NCBI RefSeq assembly: GCF_014205295.1
Contig: NZ_JACHNF010000001.1
Location: forward strand, 5,766,001-5,830,000
DNA: 64,000 nucleotides
Direction: 5' to 3'
DNA from: Kribbella solani
Lineage (GTDB): Bacteria; Actinomycetota; Actinomycetes; Propionibacteriales; Kribbellaceae
Below, piece by piece: positions 29,386 through 38,358 of the stretch. Within the stretch, counting starts at the first letter, position 1. Every line of letters starts with the position of its first letter. The notes beneath the pieces were generated by a model. It ran no database searches. It was not told the DNA's origin and worked only from the letters and a program-made list of their open reading frames with translations. Both the position numbers and the translations under genes were made by a program.

Positions 29386-30540
29386 GTGCGAGTACTCGTT
29401 CTGGGCGGTGACGGTTACCTAGGGTGGCCAACAGCCCTACATCTCTCCGACCGCGGCCACGACACGGCCGTGCTCGACAACCTGGCCCGCCGCGGCTACG
29501 ACCGTGAGCTCGGCGTCCAGAGTCTGGTACCGATCGAGGACCTCGACACCCGGGTCGCTGCCTGGGAAGAGGTCTCCGGCCGGACGATCCCGGCGTACAC
29601 CGGGGATCTGCTGGACGCGGACTTCGTCTACCGGGTACTGCGCGAGTTCGCGCCGGACGCGATCGTGCACTTCGCCGAGCAGCGCGCCGCACCGTACTCG
29701 ATGATCGACCGCGAACACGCTGTGTACACGCAGCACAACAACGTGGTCGGCACCCTGAACCTGATGTACGCGATCGCCGAGACCAACCCGGACATCCACC
29801 TGGTCAAGCTCGGCACGATGGGCGAGTACGGCACGCCGAACATCGACATCGAGGAAGGCTGGCTGGAGGTCGAGCACAACGGCCGCAAGGACCGGATGCT
29901 GTACCCGAAGAAGCCCGGCTCGTTCTACCACCTGAGCAAGGTGCACGACTCGCACAACCTGGAGTTCGGCTGCCGGATCTGGGGGATGCGCGTCACCGAC
30001 CTCAACCAGGGCGTCGTGTACGGGCAGCAGACCGACCAGACCGTACGCGATGCCCGGCTGGCGACCCGGTTCGACTACGACGCGGTGTTCGGTACGGTGC
30101 TGAACCGCTTCGTCATCCAGGCCGTACTGGGCGAACCGCTGACCGTGTACGGAGCCGGTGGTCAGACACGTGGTTTCCTGGACATCCGGGACACCGTCGA
30201 GTGCATCCGGCTGGCTGTGGAAAACCCGGCTGATGCCGGTGAGTTCCGCGTGTTCAACCAGATGACCGAGAGCTATTCGGTGTCCCAGCTCGCTGCGCTG
30301 GTCGCGGAGTCGTTCGCCGGACCGGTCCAGGTGGAGCACCTGGAGAACCCACGGGTCGAGCAGGCGGAGCACTACTACAACGTCAAGCACACCGGCCTGG
30401 TCGGCCTGGGTCTGCAGCCGCATCTGCTGTCCGAGACGCTGATCGAGTCGATGTTCGACATCGTTTCGGCCAACAAGGACCGCGTCGACCCGGCCGCACT
30501 CCTGCCGACCGTCCGCTGGCAGGGCCCGCTCAAGCGCTAG
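29386..30540 (+). CDS. SQD1/Agl3-like sugar nucleotide enzyme (UDP-sulfoquinovose synthase family)
   Basis: A 384-residue extended SDR. VLGGDGYLGWPTALHL binds NAD; LVKLGTMGEYGTPNIDIEEG, FYHLSKVHDSHN (catalytic Tyr and Lys) and RVTDLNQGVVYGQQT are specific to the SQD1 branch, which makes UDP-sulfoquinovose from UDP-glucose and sulfite. A different product in this organism is possible. GTG 29386 follows AAGG. With the epimerase, GT2 fusion and GtrA it suggests a glycan locus. Confidence 0.88.
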   Translation: MRVLVLGGDGYLGWPTALHLSDRGHDTAVLDNLARRGYDRELGVQSLVPIEDLDTRVAAWEEVSGRTIPAYTGDLLDADFVYRVLREFAPDAIVHFAEQRAAPYSMIDREHAVYTQHNNVVGTLNLMYAIAETNPDIHLVKLGTMGEYGTPNIDIEEGWLEVEHNGRKDRMLYPKKPGSFYHLSKVHDSHNLEFGCRIWGMRVTDLNQGVVYGQQTDQTVRDARLATRFDYDAVFGTVLNRFVIQAVLGEPLTVYGAGGQTRGFLDIRDTVECIRLAVENPADAGEFRVFNQMTESYSVSQLAALVAESFAGPVQVEHLENPRVEQAEHYYNVKHTGLVGLGLQPHLLSETLIESMFDIVSANKDRVDPAALLPTVRWQGPLKR

Positions 30541-30579
30541 CCCACTCGAACGCTTGGCCCGCTCAGGCGCTACGGCGAC

Positions 30580-31329
30580 TCAAGCGTTGGCCGCGACGAG
30601 GAGCGTCGGGATCGCCGCCAGAAAGCGATCCCGGCGCCCGCGCCGTGCCTGGTCGGCCAGCCAACCGTCCGCGTCTTCCTGCGTGATCAGCGCCTTCTCC
30701 ACCGCCGCCGCGGCCGCCGCCGAGAGCTGCGGTGCCAGCTGCCGATGATCGGTGACGACCTCGGTATGCACGACCACCTCCACGTCCCCGAACCCGTGGT
30801 CGATCAGCAACGCCCGAAGACCACGCGCGGCCCGCGGCGCCGCCGTACGCGACTCCAACCCGAGCAGCACGACATCGGTCAGATCCTGATCCGTCCCGTC
30901 GAGCATCAGGAACCCGTAGTCCTGCCCACCGACCACGATCCGCCCGCCGGGCCGCAGTACGCGCCGCGCCTCCGCCACGGTCGGCGCCGGGTCGTCGAGC
31001 AGATGGAACAGCCGCAGCGCGCGGTACCCGTCCATCGACTCGTCCTCGACCGGCAACTCGTCCGAGCGTGCCACGTGAAACATTGCCCCGGGCGCCCGGA
31101 CCCGGGCCGCCTCGACCGCCTCCGGGTCCGCGTCGACCCCGGTCACCTTCAGGCCCTTCCGGCCCAGTTCCGCGACCGCGTGCCCGGCGCCGCAGCCGAC
31201 ATCCACGCAGGTCGCGCCGCGTTTCAGCGCCAGCAGCCGGTACGACGCCGCGCGAAGTTCCGCCGCACCGGGTTGTTCCTCGATCCGTTCCAGAAAACTC
31301 ATGACTCCACGGTGAAACTTAAGGTCCAC
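30580..31329 (-). CDS. class I SAM-dependent methyltransferase
   Basis: A 249-residue protein with motif I VDVGCGAGHAVAELG, acidic end of strand 2 VTGVDADPEAV, DGYRALRLFHLLDD for motif II and RVLRPGGRIVVGGQD for motif III. This is the common Methyltransf_11/25 type; the substrate is unknown. It lies 21 bases after the racemase-like gene and is likely in the femX operon. The start is uncertain: GTG 31329, or ATG 31302 (MSFLERIEE). Confidence 0.88.
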   Translation of the reverse strand: MDLKFHRGVMSFLERIEEQPGAAELRAASYRLLALKRGATCVDVGCGAGHAVAELGRKGLKVTGVDADPEAVEAARVRAPGAMFHVARSDELPVEDESMDGYRALRLFHLLDDPAPTVAEARRVLRPGGRIVVGGQDYGFLMLDGTDQDLTDVVLLGLESRTAAPRAARGLRALLIDHGFGDVEVVVHTEVVTDHRQLAPQLSAAAAAAVEKALITQEDADGWLADQARRGRRDRFLAAIPTLLVAANA

Positions 31330-31350
31330 CTGAAGTCAACAGCGGCGCGG

Positions 31351-32352
31351 TCAGTCCATCGAGACTTTGTCGAAGTTCGTCGTGGTGTACCGGACGTCCA
31401 GGTCGATCTCGTCGCCGACGGCCGGCGGCGCCACCGCGGACGGCAGGAACAGCATGCTCGCCTGCATGTGCGGCGGCTCGGCGAACCAGCGCTGCTTGCC
31501 CTCGATCGTGAACGGCGACAGCGCCATCCCGGCCGCGTCCAGACTGCCCTTGGCCATCGCGATCGCGCGCTGCCGGACGGTCGCGGCCGCGGTCGGCGCC
31601 TCCAGGCCGACACCGTGCGCGGTGCCGCCGGACACGATCAGGATGTGCCCGTCGCCGCTCACCCGGCGCTGCCGGTAGCCGACCCGCTCGCCGCGCCGGA
31701 CCGAGTGCACGTCCAGTACGGTCGCGCGCACCGTCAGCGCGCCACGGTCGCCGAGCCAGAGCCCGGTGCCCATCCGGAGCTTCACGTCGTCGCCGATGTC
31801 GGCCAGCTTCTGCGCCGGCACATGCGACACCCAGAGCGTGCTCTTGCGTACGTCGAGCGCCGCCTGTGCCAGCTGCTGCGCTTCCCGCAGGTTCGCCGAC
31901 GTGCCGCCCGCGCCCATCGGGAAGTGCAGTGACCAGCCCTCGAAGCGGATCCGGTCCAGTGCGTTCAGCAGCATCGTGTGCCGCAGCTCGCGGGCACCGA
32001 TCCCGTGCCGGCGCATCGACGTCATCACCTCGATCAGTACCCGGCTGCCGGCCGGAATCGAGACCAGATCGGCCAGCCGGCTGACCGTGTGGATCACGTT
32101 CCGGCTCTGCGGTACCTCCAGGAACGGCCGCCACGGCGACAGGACGACGATGTCCTCGCGCGGCTCCGCCGGTACCTCGAAATAGGTACCGACCGCGACC
32201 GTCCGGGCGCCGAGCGCGCGGGCCTCGGCCAGCAGCCGGTGATTGCCGAACCCGTACCCGTTGCCCTTGGCGACCGGGACGATGTCGGCGTTCCACGTGG
32301 AACGTAGGTGGTCACGCCAACGATCGGAATCGACGTGCAGGACTAGGGGCAT
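31351..32352 (-). CDS. alanine-racemase-like PLP protein
   Basis: A 333-residue protein resembling the fold III alanine racemase N-domain: IVPVAKGNGYGFGNHRL has the PLP lysine, RVLIEVMTSMRRHGIG the region after the barrel strand, and the C-terminal beta domain runs from about 230. It is shorter than usual Alr (about 370) and the second catalytic Tyr region is not obvious, so racemase activity is unproven. It starts four bases after femX; coupled to a Gly-adding ligase, a role in cell-wall amino acid supply is likely. In Streptomyces I recall a similar gene next to femX. Confidence 0.8.
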   Translation of the reverse strand: MPLVLHVDSDRWRDHLRSTWNADIVPVAKGNGYGFGNHRLLAEARALGARTVAVGTYFEVPAEPREDIVVLSPWRPFLEVPQSRNVIHTVSRLADLVSIPAGSRVLIEVMTSMRRHGIGARELRHTMLLNALDRIRFEGWSLHFPMGAGGTSANLREAQQLAQAALDVRKSTLWVSHVPAQKLADIGDDVKLRMGTGLWLGDRGALTVRATVLDVHSVRRGERVGYRQRRVSGDGHILIVSGGTAHGVGLEAPTAAATVRQRAIAMAKGSLDAAGMALSPFTIEGKQRWFAEPPHMQASMLFLPSAVAPPAVGDEIDLDVRYTTTNFDKVSMD

Positions 32353-32356
32353 GGTG

Positions 32357-33487
32357 TCAACGCCGTCTCATGTAGAGGTCGAATGCGGTGTACAGCGCCT
32401 TGTTCAACGGCAGATCCCACTCACCGACGTACTCGACGGCCTCGCCGCCGGTACCGGTCTTGAACTGGATCAACCCGACATGCGGGTCGTTCGGGTCCAA
32501 GGTGTCGGTGATGCCCCGTAGGTCGTACACGGACGCGCCCGCCGCGAGCGCGTCCGACATCATTCGCCACTGGATCGCGTTCGATCCGCGGACGTCCCGC
32601 TTGGCGGTCGAGCTGGCACCGTAGGAGTACCAGGAGTGACCGCCGACCCGGACCCAGATCGTCGACGCGACCAGGTCGCCCTCGTGATGGGCGTTGTAGA
32701 TCCGGAAGTCGCAGCAGCCGGCCGGCTGATTGGCCATCGCCGCGTACATCTTCTCGAAGTACGGCAGCGGCCGCGGCGTGAAGTGATCGCGCTGCGCGGT
32801 CTCGACGTACAGCTGGTGGAAGGCCTTGATGTCCTCCGGCCCGCCCTGGCTGACCTCGACACCGGCCTTGTCGGCCTTCTTGATGTTCCGCCGCCAGAGC
32901 TGGTTCATGCCCTTCAGCAGGTCGTCCTGGCTACGGCCGGCCAGCGGGACCTGGAAGACGTACTGCGGCTGCCCGGCCGCGAACCCTTCGGCGAGCCGCG
33001 GCGGCTTCCAGCCGAGCTTGCGCAGCTGGTCCGCGACGGTCGCGCCGGACGGCTCGATCACATCCGGCCGGACGTCGCCGAGCCGTGGCTGCTGACCACC
33101 GGCGATCGCGTCCTTGATCGTCTTCGCGGTCCAGCGCCGGGTCGCCACCGGCGGACCCATCCGGATCCCGAACGCGCCGGCCTCGGACAGGTGCCCGGCC
33201 AGCGGCCGCAGGTACTGACCGAGATCGATCGCGTCCCAGTCGATCACCGGGCCCTCCGGGAGATACGCCAGGTAGCGCTTCACCTTCGGCATCTGCCGAT
33301 ACAGGACCAGACCGGCACCGACCAGCACGGCCGGGTTCGCCGGGTCGTACCAGCCGAGTGACTCCGCCTTCCACTCACTCTTCACCGCGGCCCAGCCGGG
33401 CGTCTGCAGGAAGCTCGCCGCCGGCTGCGCCGCGATGTACGCGGCATGCTCGTCGGCCGAGATGGTCCGAATGCTGAAGTCACTCAC
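32357..33487 (-). CDS. femX: FemABX peptidyltransferase (lipid II bridge-forming, FemX-like)
   Basis: A 376-residue protein with two GNAT-like halves: SFLQTPGWAAVKSEW, then KRYLAYLPEGPVIDW, VFQVPL plus WRRNIKKADKAGVEVSQ, and WYSYGASSTAKRDVRGSNAIQW. These match FemX, which adds the first Gly from Gly-tRNA to the peptide side chain of lipid II in LL-DAP actinobacteria. It is the first gene of the minus-strand group with the racemase-like and methyltransferase genes. The role is by family resemblance. Confidence 0.88.
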   Translation of the reverse strand: MSDFSIRTISADEHAAYIAAQPAASFLQTPGWAAVKSEWKAESLGWYDPANPAVLVGAGLVLYRQMPKVKRYLAYLPEGPVIDWDAIDLGQYLRPLAGHLSEAGAFGIRMGPPVATRRWTAKTIKDAIAGGQQPRLGDVRPDVIEPSGATVADQLRKLGWKPPRLAEGFAAGQPQYVFQVPLAGRSQDDLLKGMNQLWRRNIKKADKAGVEVSQGGPEDIKAFHQLYVETAQRDHFTPRPLPYFEKMYAAMANQPAGCCDFRIYNAHHEGDLVASTIWVRVGGHSWYSYGASSTAKRDVRGSNAIQWRMMSDALAAGASVYDLRGITDTLDPNDPHVGLIQFKTGTGGEAVEYVGEWDLPLNKALYTAFDLYMRRR

Positions 33488-33708
33488 GGTCGGTCAGGTT
33501 ACCGGCCCGGCCGACGGAACCGTAGCCGAGCCGGTTCCCTGATCAAACCCGCGCGACCGGTTCCCACAACCGAGTGGCCGACTCCGGATCCAGCGCGTAC
33601 GGCGCGCCGCCGCCGTTCTGCCCGTCGACCGGCGCCTCCGCCTCGCGGTTAAGCGGAGGAGTCTCCGGTTATCGCCTCGTCCGCTAGGTTGGTCCGGGAG
33701 GAGGGGAC

Positions 33709-34275
33709 ATGACGAGTACCGGCGAGCGTCCGTTGCGGGCGGACGCGCAGCGCAACCGCGACCAGATCGTGGCCGCGGCCGGCCGTGCGTTCACCAAGTG
33801 CGGCCTGGAGGCGACGCTGGAGGGGATCGCGAAGGACGCCGGCGTCGGCATCGGCACCCTCTACCGGCACTTCCCGACCCGCGAGTCGCTGATCGAGGCC
33901 GCGTACCGGAACGAACTCGCCGCCGTCTGCGACGCCTCGGTCGAGCTGCGGGCCGAGCTGCCACCTGATCAGGCGCTGCGGGTCTGGATGGACCGGTTCA
34001 TCGACTACATGACCCGGAAGCGCGGCATGGCTGACGCGTTGCGCGCGGTCTGTGCGTCCGGCGCGAACCCGTACGCACAGAGCTTCGAGCTGCTGGTCGG
34101 TGCGGTGCAACCACTCCTCGACGCCGGTGCGGCCGTCGGCCAGATCCGCTCGGACATCTCGGCCAGTGACCTGCTGGTCAGTATCAGTGGGGTCGGTGGC
34201 GCGGCGGCCGACGATCGTGAACAGGCCGGCCGGCTGCTGGACCTGCTGATGGACGGGCTTCGGTACCGAGCCTGA
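33709..34275 (+). CDS. TetR-family transcriptional regulator
   Basis: A 188-residue protein with the N-terminal HTH TLEGIAKDAGVGIGTLYRHF-(PTRESL) and an all-helical ligand domain (SBP/TetR_C type). Strong ribosome site GGAGGAGGGG before ATG 33709. Its TGA shares one base with the ATG of the reductase, so it probably controls that gene. Confidence 0.93.
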   Translation: MTSTGERPLRADAQRNRDQIVAAAGRAFTKCGLEATLEGIAKDAGVGIGTLYRHFPTRESLIEAAYRNELAAVCDASVELRAELPPDQALRVWMDRFIDYMTRKRGMADALRAVCASGANPYAQSFELLVGAVQPLLDAGAAVGQIRSDISASDLLVSISGVGGAAADDREQAGRLLDLLMDGLRYRA

Positions 34276-34991
34276 TGAAGAAGGTTGCTCTGGTGACCGG
34301 GTCCGCTTCCGGGATCGGGGCTGCGACGGCGCGGCGGCTGGCGGCGGATGGGATGGCCATCGCAGTGCACTCGCGGACCAGCCGGGCCGCAGGCGAGTCG
34401 CTGGCCGCGGCGCTTGGTGGGTCGTACCACCAGGCGGATCTGTCTGACGACGCGGCGGCTCAGCAGTTGGTACCGGACGTGCTGGCCGAGCACGGGCGTC
34501 TCGACGTACTTGTGAACAACGCGGGCATCAGCTGGCCCGTACCGCATGCGGAGCTCGACGGACTGACCGCGGCAGACTGGCGGCAGGTGCTCGACGTCAA
34601 CCTGATCGCGCCGTGGTTGCTGTGTACGGCGGCGCTTCCCGCACTGCGCGAGTCCGGCGGATGCATCGTCAACGTGACGAGTCATGCGGGCGTGCGGCCG
34701 AAGGGCAGTTCGGTCGCGTACGCGGCGTCGAAGGCTGCGCTGAATCACGTGACCAAGCTGTTGGCGGCGGCGCTCGGACCGGACGTACGGGTCAACGCGG
34801 TTGCTCCCGGTTTGGTCGACACGCCGATGACCGCGTCGTGGACGGAAGCTCAGGATCTGTGGAAAACCACGAGCCCGATGCGCCGGGCCGCGCAGCCCGC
34901 GGATGTCGCCGACCTGATCTCGGCAGTTATCCACAACCAATACCTGACCGGCGAAGTCATCCTCCTCGACGGCGGCCTGAACCTACGCTGA
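34275..34991 (+). CDS. classical SDR oxidoreductase
   Basis: A 238-residue protein with the cofactor motif TGSASGIGAATARRL, NNAG, an active Ser in VNVTSHAG and the catalytic Y-x-x-x-K in YAASK. FabG-like length and ending (LTGEVILLDGGLNLR). Arg/Ser after strand 2 (HSRTSR) suggests NADP preference. The substrate is unknown. Co-transcribed with the TetR gene. Confidence 0.92.
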   Translation: MKKVALVTGSASGIGAATARRLAADGMAIAVHSRTSRAAGESLAAALGGSYHQADLSDDAAAQQLVPDVLAEHGRLDVLVNNAGISWPVPHAELDGLTAADWRQVLDVNLIAPWLLCTAALPALRESGGCIVNVTSHAGVRPKGSSVAYAASKAALNHVTKLLAAALGPDVRVNAVAPGLVDTPMTASWTEAQDLWKTTSPMRRAAQPADVADLISAVIHNQYLTGEVILLDGGLNLR

Positions 34992-35078
34992 GCCGCGCCG
35001 GACCCACACTGCTCCTGCGCTGCACCTGCGCAGCAGCCGCCTGCACCGGCGCCGGACCAGCACTGCTCCTCCGCTGAA

Positions 35079-35137
35079 GCGCCGCACCCCGCGCCGCACC
35101 CCGCGCCGCACCCCGCGCCGCACCCCGCGCTGCACCC
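35079..35137. repeat. 12-bp tandem repeat, about 5 copies
   Basis: Unit GCGCCGCACCCC repeated between the SDR and MFS genes; the last copy has one change. It sits about 40 bases before the MFS start codon, so copy number could affect that gene's expression. Confidence 0.9.
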
Positions 35138-35175
35138 GCGCGGATTCTGTCCGTGCTCGCGCCTACGATCGCGGG

Positions 35176-36384
35176 ATGTCTTTGGGGCCGGACTTCCGCC
35201 GGTTGTGGTTCGCGTTCACGGTCAGCGCGGTCGGATCGGCGGTCGGACTCGGCGCGTTGCCGCTGATCGCCGTACTGCTCCTCGACTCCAGCACCCTGCA
35301 GGTCTCGATGCTGGCCGCGCTGTCGGCGGTGGCCGGCGCGGCGCTCGCGTTACCGATGGGCGACTTCATCGAGCAGCGCCGGAAACGGCCGGTGATGATC
35401 GCGGCCGACCTGGTCCGGTTCGGCGCGCTCGTCACGGTTCCGATCGCCGGGGCGTTCGGCGTGCTCACGTACACGCACTTGTGCGTCGCCGGCGTACTTC
35501 AGGCAGCCGGAACGATCGCCTTCCAAGCGGCCAGCGGTGCGCATCTCAAGGCGCTGGTACCAGCCGCGGGGCGGGCCGAGGCGAACAGCCGGTTCGAGCA
35601 AACGAACTGGGTCTCGCTGAGCATCGGCCCGGCGGTTGGTGGCGCGCTGGTCAGTCTGGTCGGCGCTACCGTCACGCTGGCGGTTGACGCGGTTTCGTTC
35701 CTCGGCTCCGCGCTCGGCATCCGGCGCATCCAGACACCCGAGCCGGAGCCGGTGAAGCGCGCGGGCAGGGCCGACGTCACAGCCGGCTGGCGGTACATCT
35801 TCCGGCACCGAGGGCTACGCGTACTGTTCTGGAACTCACAGCTGTTCGGCGGACCGGTGATGATGACGTCGCCGTTGCTCGCGGTCTTCATGCTGCGCGA
35901 CCTTGGCCTGAAGCCGTGGAGCTACGGGGTGATGCTCGGCGTCTCCTGCATCGGCGGGGTAGCCGGTGCACGCCTGGCACCACGGCTGACCAAGCGGTAC
36001 GGGCTGCGGTGGATGCTGCTGGTGTTCGGCGTAGCACGAGCACCCTGGCTCCTGCTGTTCCCACTCGCACCGCACGGCATGGCCGGCTTCGTGCTACTCA
36101 CCGCGGCAGAGACCGCGCTGCTCGTTGGCGCCGGCGCATTCAACCCGTCCTTCGTGACGTACCGCATGGAAGTCACCGAGGACGGCTACATGGCCCGCGT
36201 CCTGGGCTCGTGGTCCATCAGCTCCCGCTGTGTACAACCCGCCTTCATGGCCCTGGGCGGCGTACTGGCAACCGCCTTCGGCACCCGCGGCGCCCTCTGG
36301 ACGGCAGCCATCTGCTGCACCCTCAGCACCGCCCTACTCCCATGGCGCACCCCTAAACCAACCCAACTCCCCGAGCCAGCCTGA
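35176..36384 (+). CDS. MFS transporter (MFS_3/EntS-like)
   Basis: A 402-residue protein with about 11-12 TM helices. The N-terminus PDFRRLWFAFTVSAVGSAVG and the loop MGDFIEQRRKRPVMIAADLVRFG between TM2 and TM3 are typical of the exporter group that includes EntS. The substrate is unknown. The last 32 bases overlap the convergent NUDIX gene. Confidence 0.9.
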   Translation: MSLGPDFRRLWFAFTVSAVGSAVGLGALPLIAVLLLDSSTLQVSMLAALSAVAGAALALPMGDFIEQRRKRPVMIAADLVRFGALVTVPIAGAFGVLTYTHLCVAGVLQAAGTIAFQAASGAHLKALVPAAGRAEANSRFEQTNWVSLSIGPAVGGALVSLVGATVTLAVDAVSFLGSALGIRRIQTPEPEPVKRAGRADVTAGWRYIFRHRGLRVLFWNSQLFGGPVMMTSPLLAVFMLRDLGLKPWSYGVMLGVSCIGGVAGARLAPRLTKRYGLRWMLLVFGVARAPWLLLFPLAPHGMAGFVLLTAAETALLVGAGAFNPSFVTYRMEVTEDGYMARVLGSWSISSRCVQPAFMALGGVLATAFGTRGALWTAAICCTLSTALLPWRTPKPTQLPEPA

Positions 36385-36886
36385 CCACCGGCCCCATCAC
36401 CCCACCAGCCTGCCCGTTCAGCCAGTCGGCCGCCTCCTCCACCGGAAGTACCAACACCTCAGTAACCTGCTCACCGTCCGGAGGATTGGTCGGCTGCTGC
36501 TCGATCACGACATCCGCGACAACGTACGCCCAGTACGACCTTGGGTATGGCAGGTGCGGACGGTACGGCTCGGGGCGGCGGTGGTCGGCGCGGTGGGCGC
36601 CCAGCCAGGTCATCGGGCCCGTCAGGCGGGCACCGGCTTCCTCCAGCAGTTCGCGCTGGACCAGTTGCTCGATCGTCTCGGCTGGTTCGCGGGTCCCGCC
36701 GGGGAGGAAACGCCAGCCCAGGTCGTTGCCGCAGACAACGATTCCGCCTGGGGTGCGGCAGACCACGTGGACGTTGCTGATCAGCTCGTCGGGTGGCTCC
36801 TCGACGGTGAACTGGACGTCCAGGTCGGCGAACTCCCAGTGACTGGGCGCGAACAATTCGGGGAAGTGCTCCGGCCAGGGCTGCAT
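36353..36886 (-). CDS. NUDIX hydrolase
   Basis: A 177-residue protein. The Nudix box is complete: G in LPGGTREPAE, then QRELLEEAGARL (REUxEExGxU), around residues 63-88. Such enzymes hydrolyse nucleoside diphosphates linked to another group. ATG 36886 is chosen because family homology starts right after it; further upstream in-frame sequence overlaps the divergent gene. It diverges from the 36915 gene with only 28 bases between them. Confidence 0.92.
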   Translation of the reverse strand: MQPWPEHFPELFAPSHWEFADLDVQFTVEEPPDELISNVHVVCRTPGGIVVCGNDLGWRFLPGGTREPAETIEQLVQRELLEEAGARLTGPMTWLGAHRADHRRPEPYRPHLPYPRSYWAYVVADVVIEQQPTNPPDGEQVTEVLVLPVEEAADWLNGQAGGVMGPVVRLARGVGLV

Positions 36887-36914
36887 AGCCTCATTCTGCG
36901 CTACCGTCGCTGGC

Positions 36915-37460
36915 ATGGCGCAGTCAGACTCCGAGCCCGAACCGGCTCCCGCGGCGGAACCGGTACCCGCGACCGCGCCGACCCCGCACACGAGCAAGAC
37001 GCCGGACGCTGCCAAGGCTCCGTCATCCGACAAGGCCTCGGATTCCGGCGAGGCCACGGATGCCGAGAAGGCTCCAGATGTGGATAAGGCGCGGCGGACG
37101 GTTACCAAGTTTTTGTGGTCCTGCGGCTGGCTGACCTTGCTGGTCGGGGTGTTTCTGCTGTCGGAGATCATCCAGTCCGACGGCAAGTACAACGGTCTCG
37201 CCTGGCTCGGCTCGGTTGTCGCGATGCTGTCGGTCCTCGCGGTGGCCGCCGCGTACGTCGCCTGCGCACTGGACCGGATCGCGCTTCGAACCCGCCTGTT
37301 CGGCCGGTTCGATCTCTTCCAACTCATCACCGTGGTGATGCTGCTCGCGGTGGTCACCGGCGTACTGATTCCCACCGAACACACCACCGCGCTCGCCCTG
37401 CTACTGCCCTGGGGCCTCAGCTACTGGCTGCACAACCTGAAGACGCCGCCTACCCCTTGA
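36915..37460 (+). CDS. hypothetical membrane protein with acidic Pro/Ala/Glu-rich N-terminus
   Basis: A 181-residue protein. Residues 1-60 are disordered and acidic (SEPEPAPAAEPVPATAP and following); then three or four TM helices (about 65-85, 95-118, 130-150, 155-172). I do not recognise a family. Tail-to-tail overlap of 11 bases with the endonuclease IV gene. Confidence 0.8.
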   Translation: MAQSDSEPEPAPAAEPVPATAPTPHTSKTPDAAKAPSSDKASDSGEATDAEKAPDVDKARRTVTKFLWSCGWLTLLVGVFLLSEIIQSDGKYNGLAWLGSVVAMLSVLAVAAAYVACALDRIALRTRLFGRFDLFQLITVVMLLAVVTGVLIPTEHTTALALLLPWGLSYWLHNLKTPPTP

Positions 37461-38256
37461 GGTGCGACCGCAGGTAGTCGAGGTCGGCCTTCTGGCCGTT
37501 GTTCGCGTTCGGCGTCTCGACCACGACCGGCGCGTCGGCCGCCTGCACGACCGCGACGATGTCGGCCGGGTCGATGTGCCCGTCCTCGAAGTTGCTGTGC
37601 CGGTCCGCGCCGGAGCCGAACTCGTCCCGTGACCCGTTGGCGTGCACGAGGTCGATCCGCCCGGTGATCGCCAGCACCCGCTCCACGATGCTCGGCAACT
37701 CCTCACCGGCCGCGTGGAAGTGGCAGGTGTCGAGGCAGAACCCGACGTTCTCCAGGCGGTCGTTGCCGGACGCCTGCACGGCCTCCCACAGCCGCTCGAT
37801 CCGCTCCAGCTGCCGGGCCATCGCGTTCTCCCCGCCGGCAGTGTTCTCGATCAGCAGCGGCACCGGCAGCTCGGCCCGCTCGATGCACTTGCGCCAGTTG
37901 TCGAACCCCGCCTCCGGGTCGTCCTCGTCGCCGACGTGACCGCCGTGCACGATCACGCCCTTGACGTCGATCTCGGCCGCCTTGTCCAGCGTCTGCTGCA
38001 GCAGTTTGCGGCTCGGGATCCGAATCCGGTTGTTCGTGTTCGCCACGTTCAGCCGGTACGGCGCGTGCACGTACAGATCCACGTCGGCCGCGGTGGCGCG
38101 CTCCTTCAACGCGGCCTCGCCATCGGCGTACGCGAGCTTGGGCGCCTTGTAGTCCTGCGGGTTGCCCAGGAAGAACTGGACCAGGTCGGCCCCACGATCG
38201 GCCGCCTCGGCCAACGGGTCGTCCTGATCCACATGCGCGCCAAGCTTCACAGTCAT
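37450..38256 (-). CDS. nfo: deoxyribonuclease IV (endonuclease IV, AP endonuclease)
   Basis: A 268-residue TIM-barrel enzyme of base excision repair that cuts 5' to abasic sites with a zinc cluster. Metal ligands are visible in YVHAPYRLNVAN, VIVHGGHVGDE, LLIENTAGGENAM, CLDTCHFHAAG, LVHANGSRDEFGSG-(ADRHSNFEDGHI) and VVVETPN. The length fits the family. ATG 38256. Confidence 0.93.
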   Translation of the reverse strand: MTVKLGAHVDQDDPLAEAADRGADLVQFFLGNPQDYKAPKLAYADGEAALKERATAADVDLYVHAPYRLNVANTNNRIRIPSRKLLQQTLDKAAEIDVKGVIVHGGHVGDEDDPEAGFDNWRKCIERAELPVPLLIENTAGGENAMARQLERIERLWEAVQASGNDRLENVGFCLDTCHFHAAGEELPSIVERVLAITGRIDLVHANGSRDEFGSGADRHSNFEDGHIDPADIVAVVQAADAPVVVETPNANNGQKADLDYLRSHLKG

Positions 38257-38358
38257 GACCCCACCCTAGAACCGCCCACCGACACTTTCCGAACGCACCG
38301 CCAACCCACCCGTCGACGCCGCCGAGCAACTGCCCATCAGCCGCCCATCAGCCGCTCG

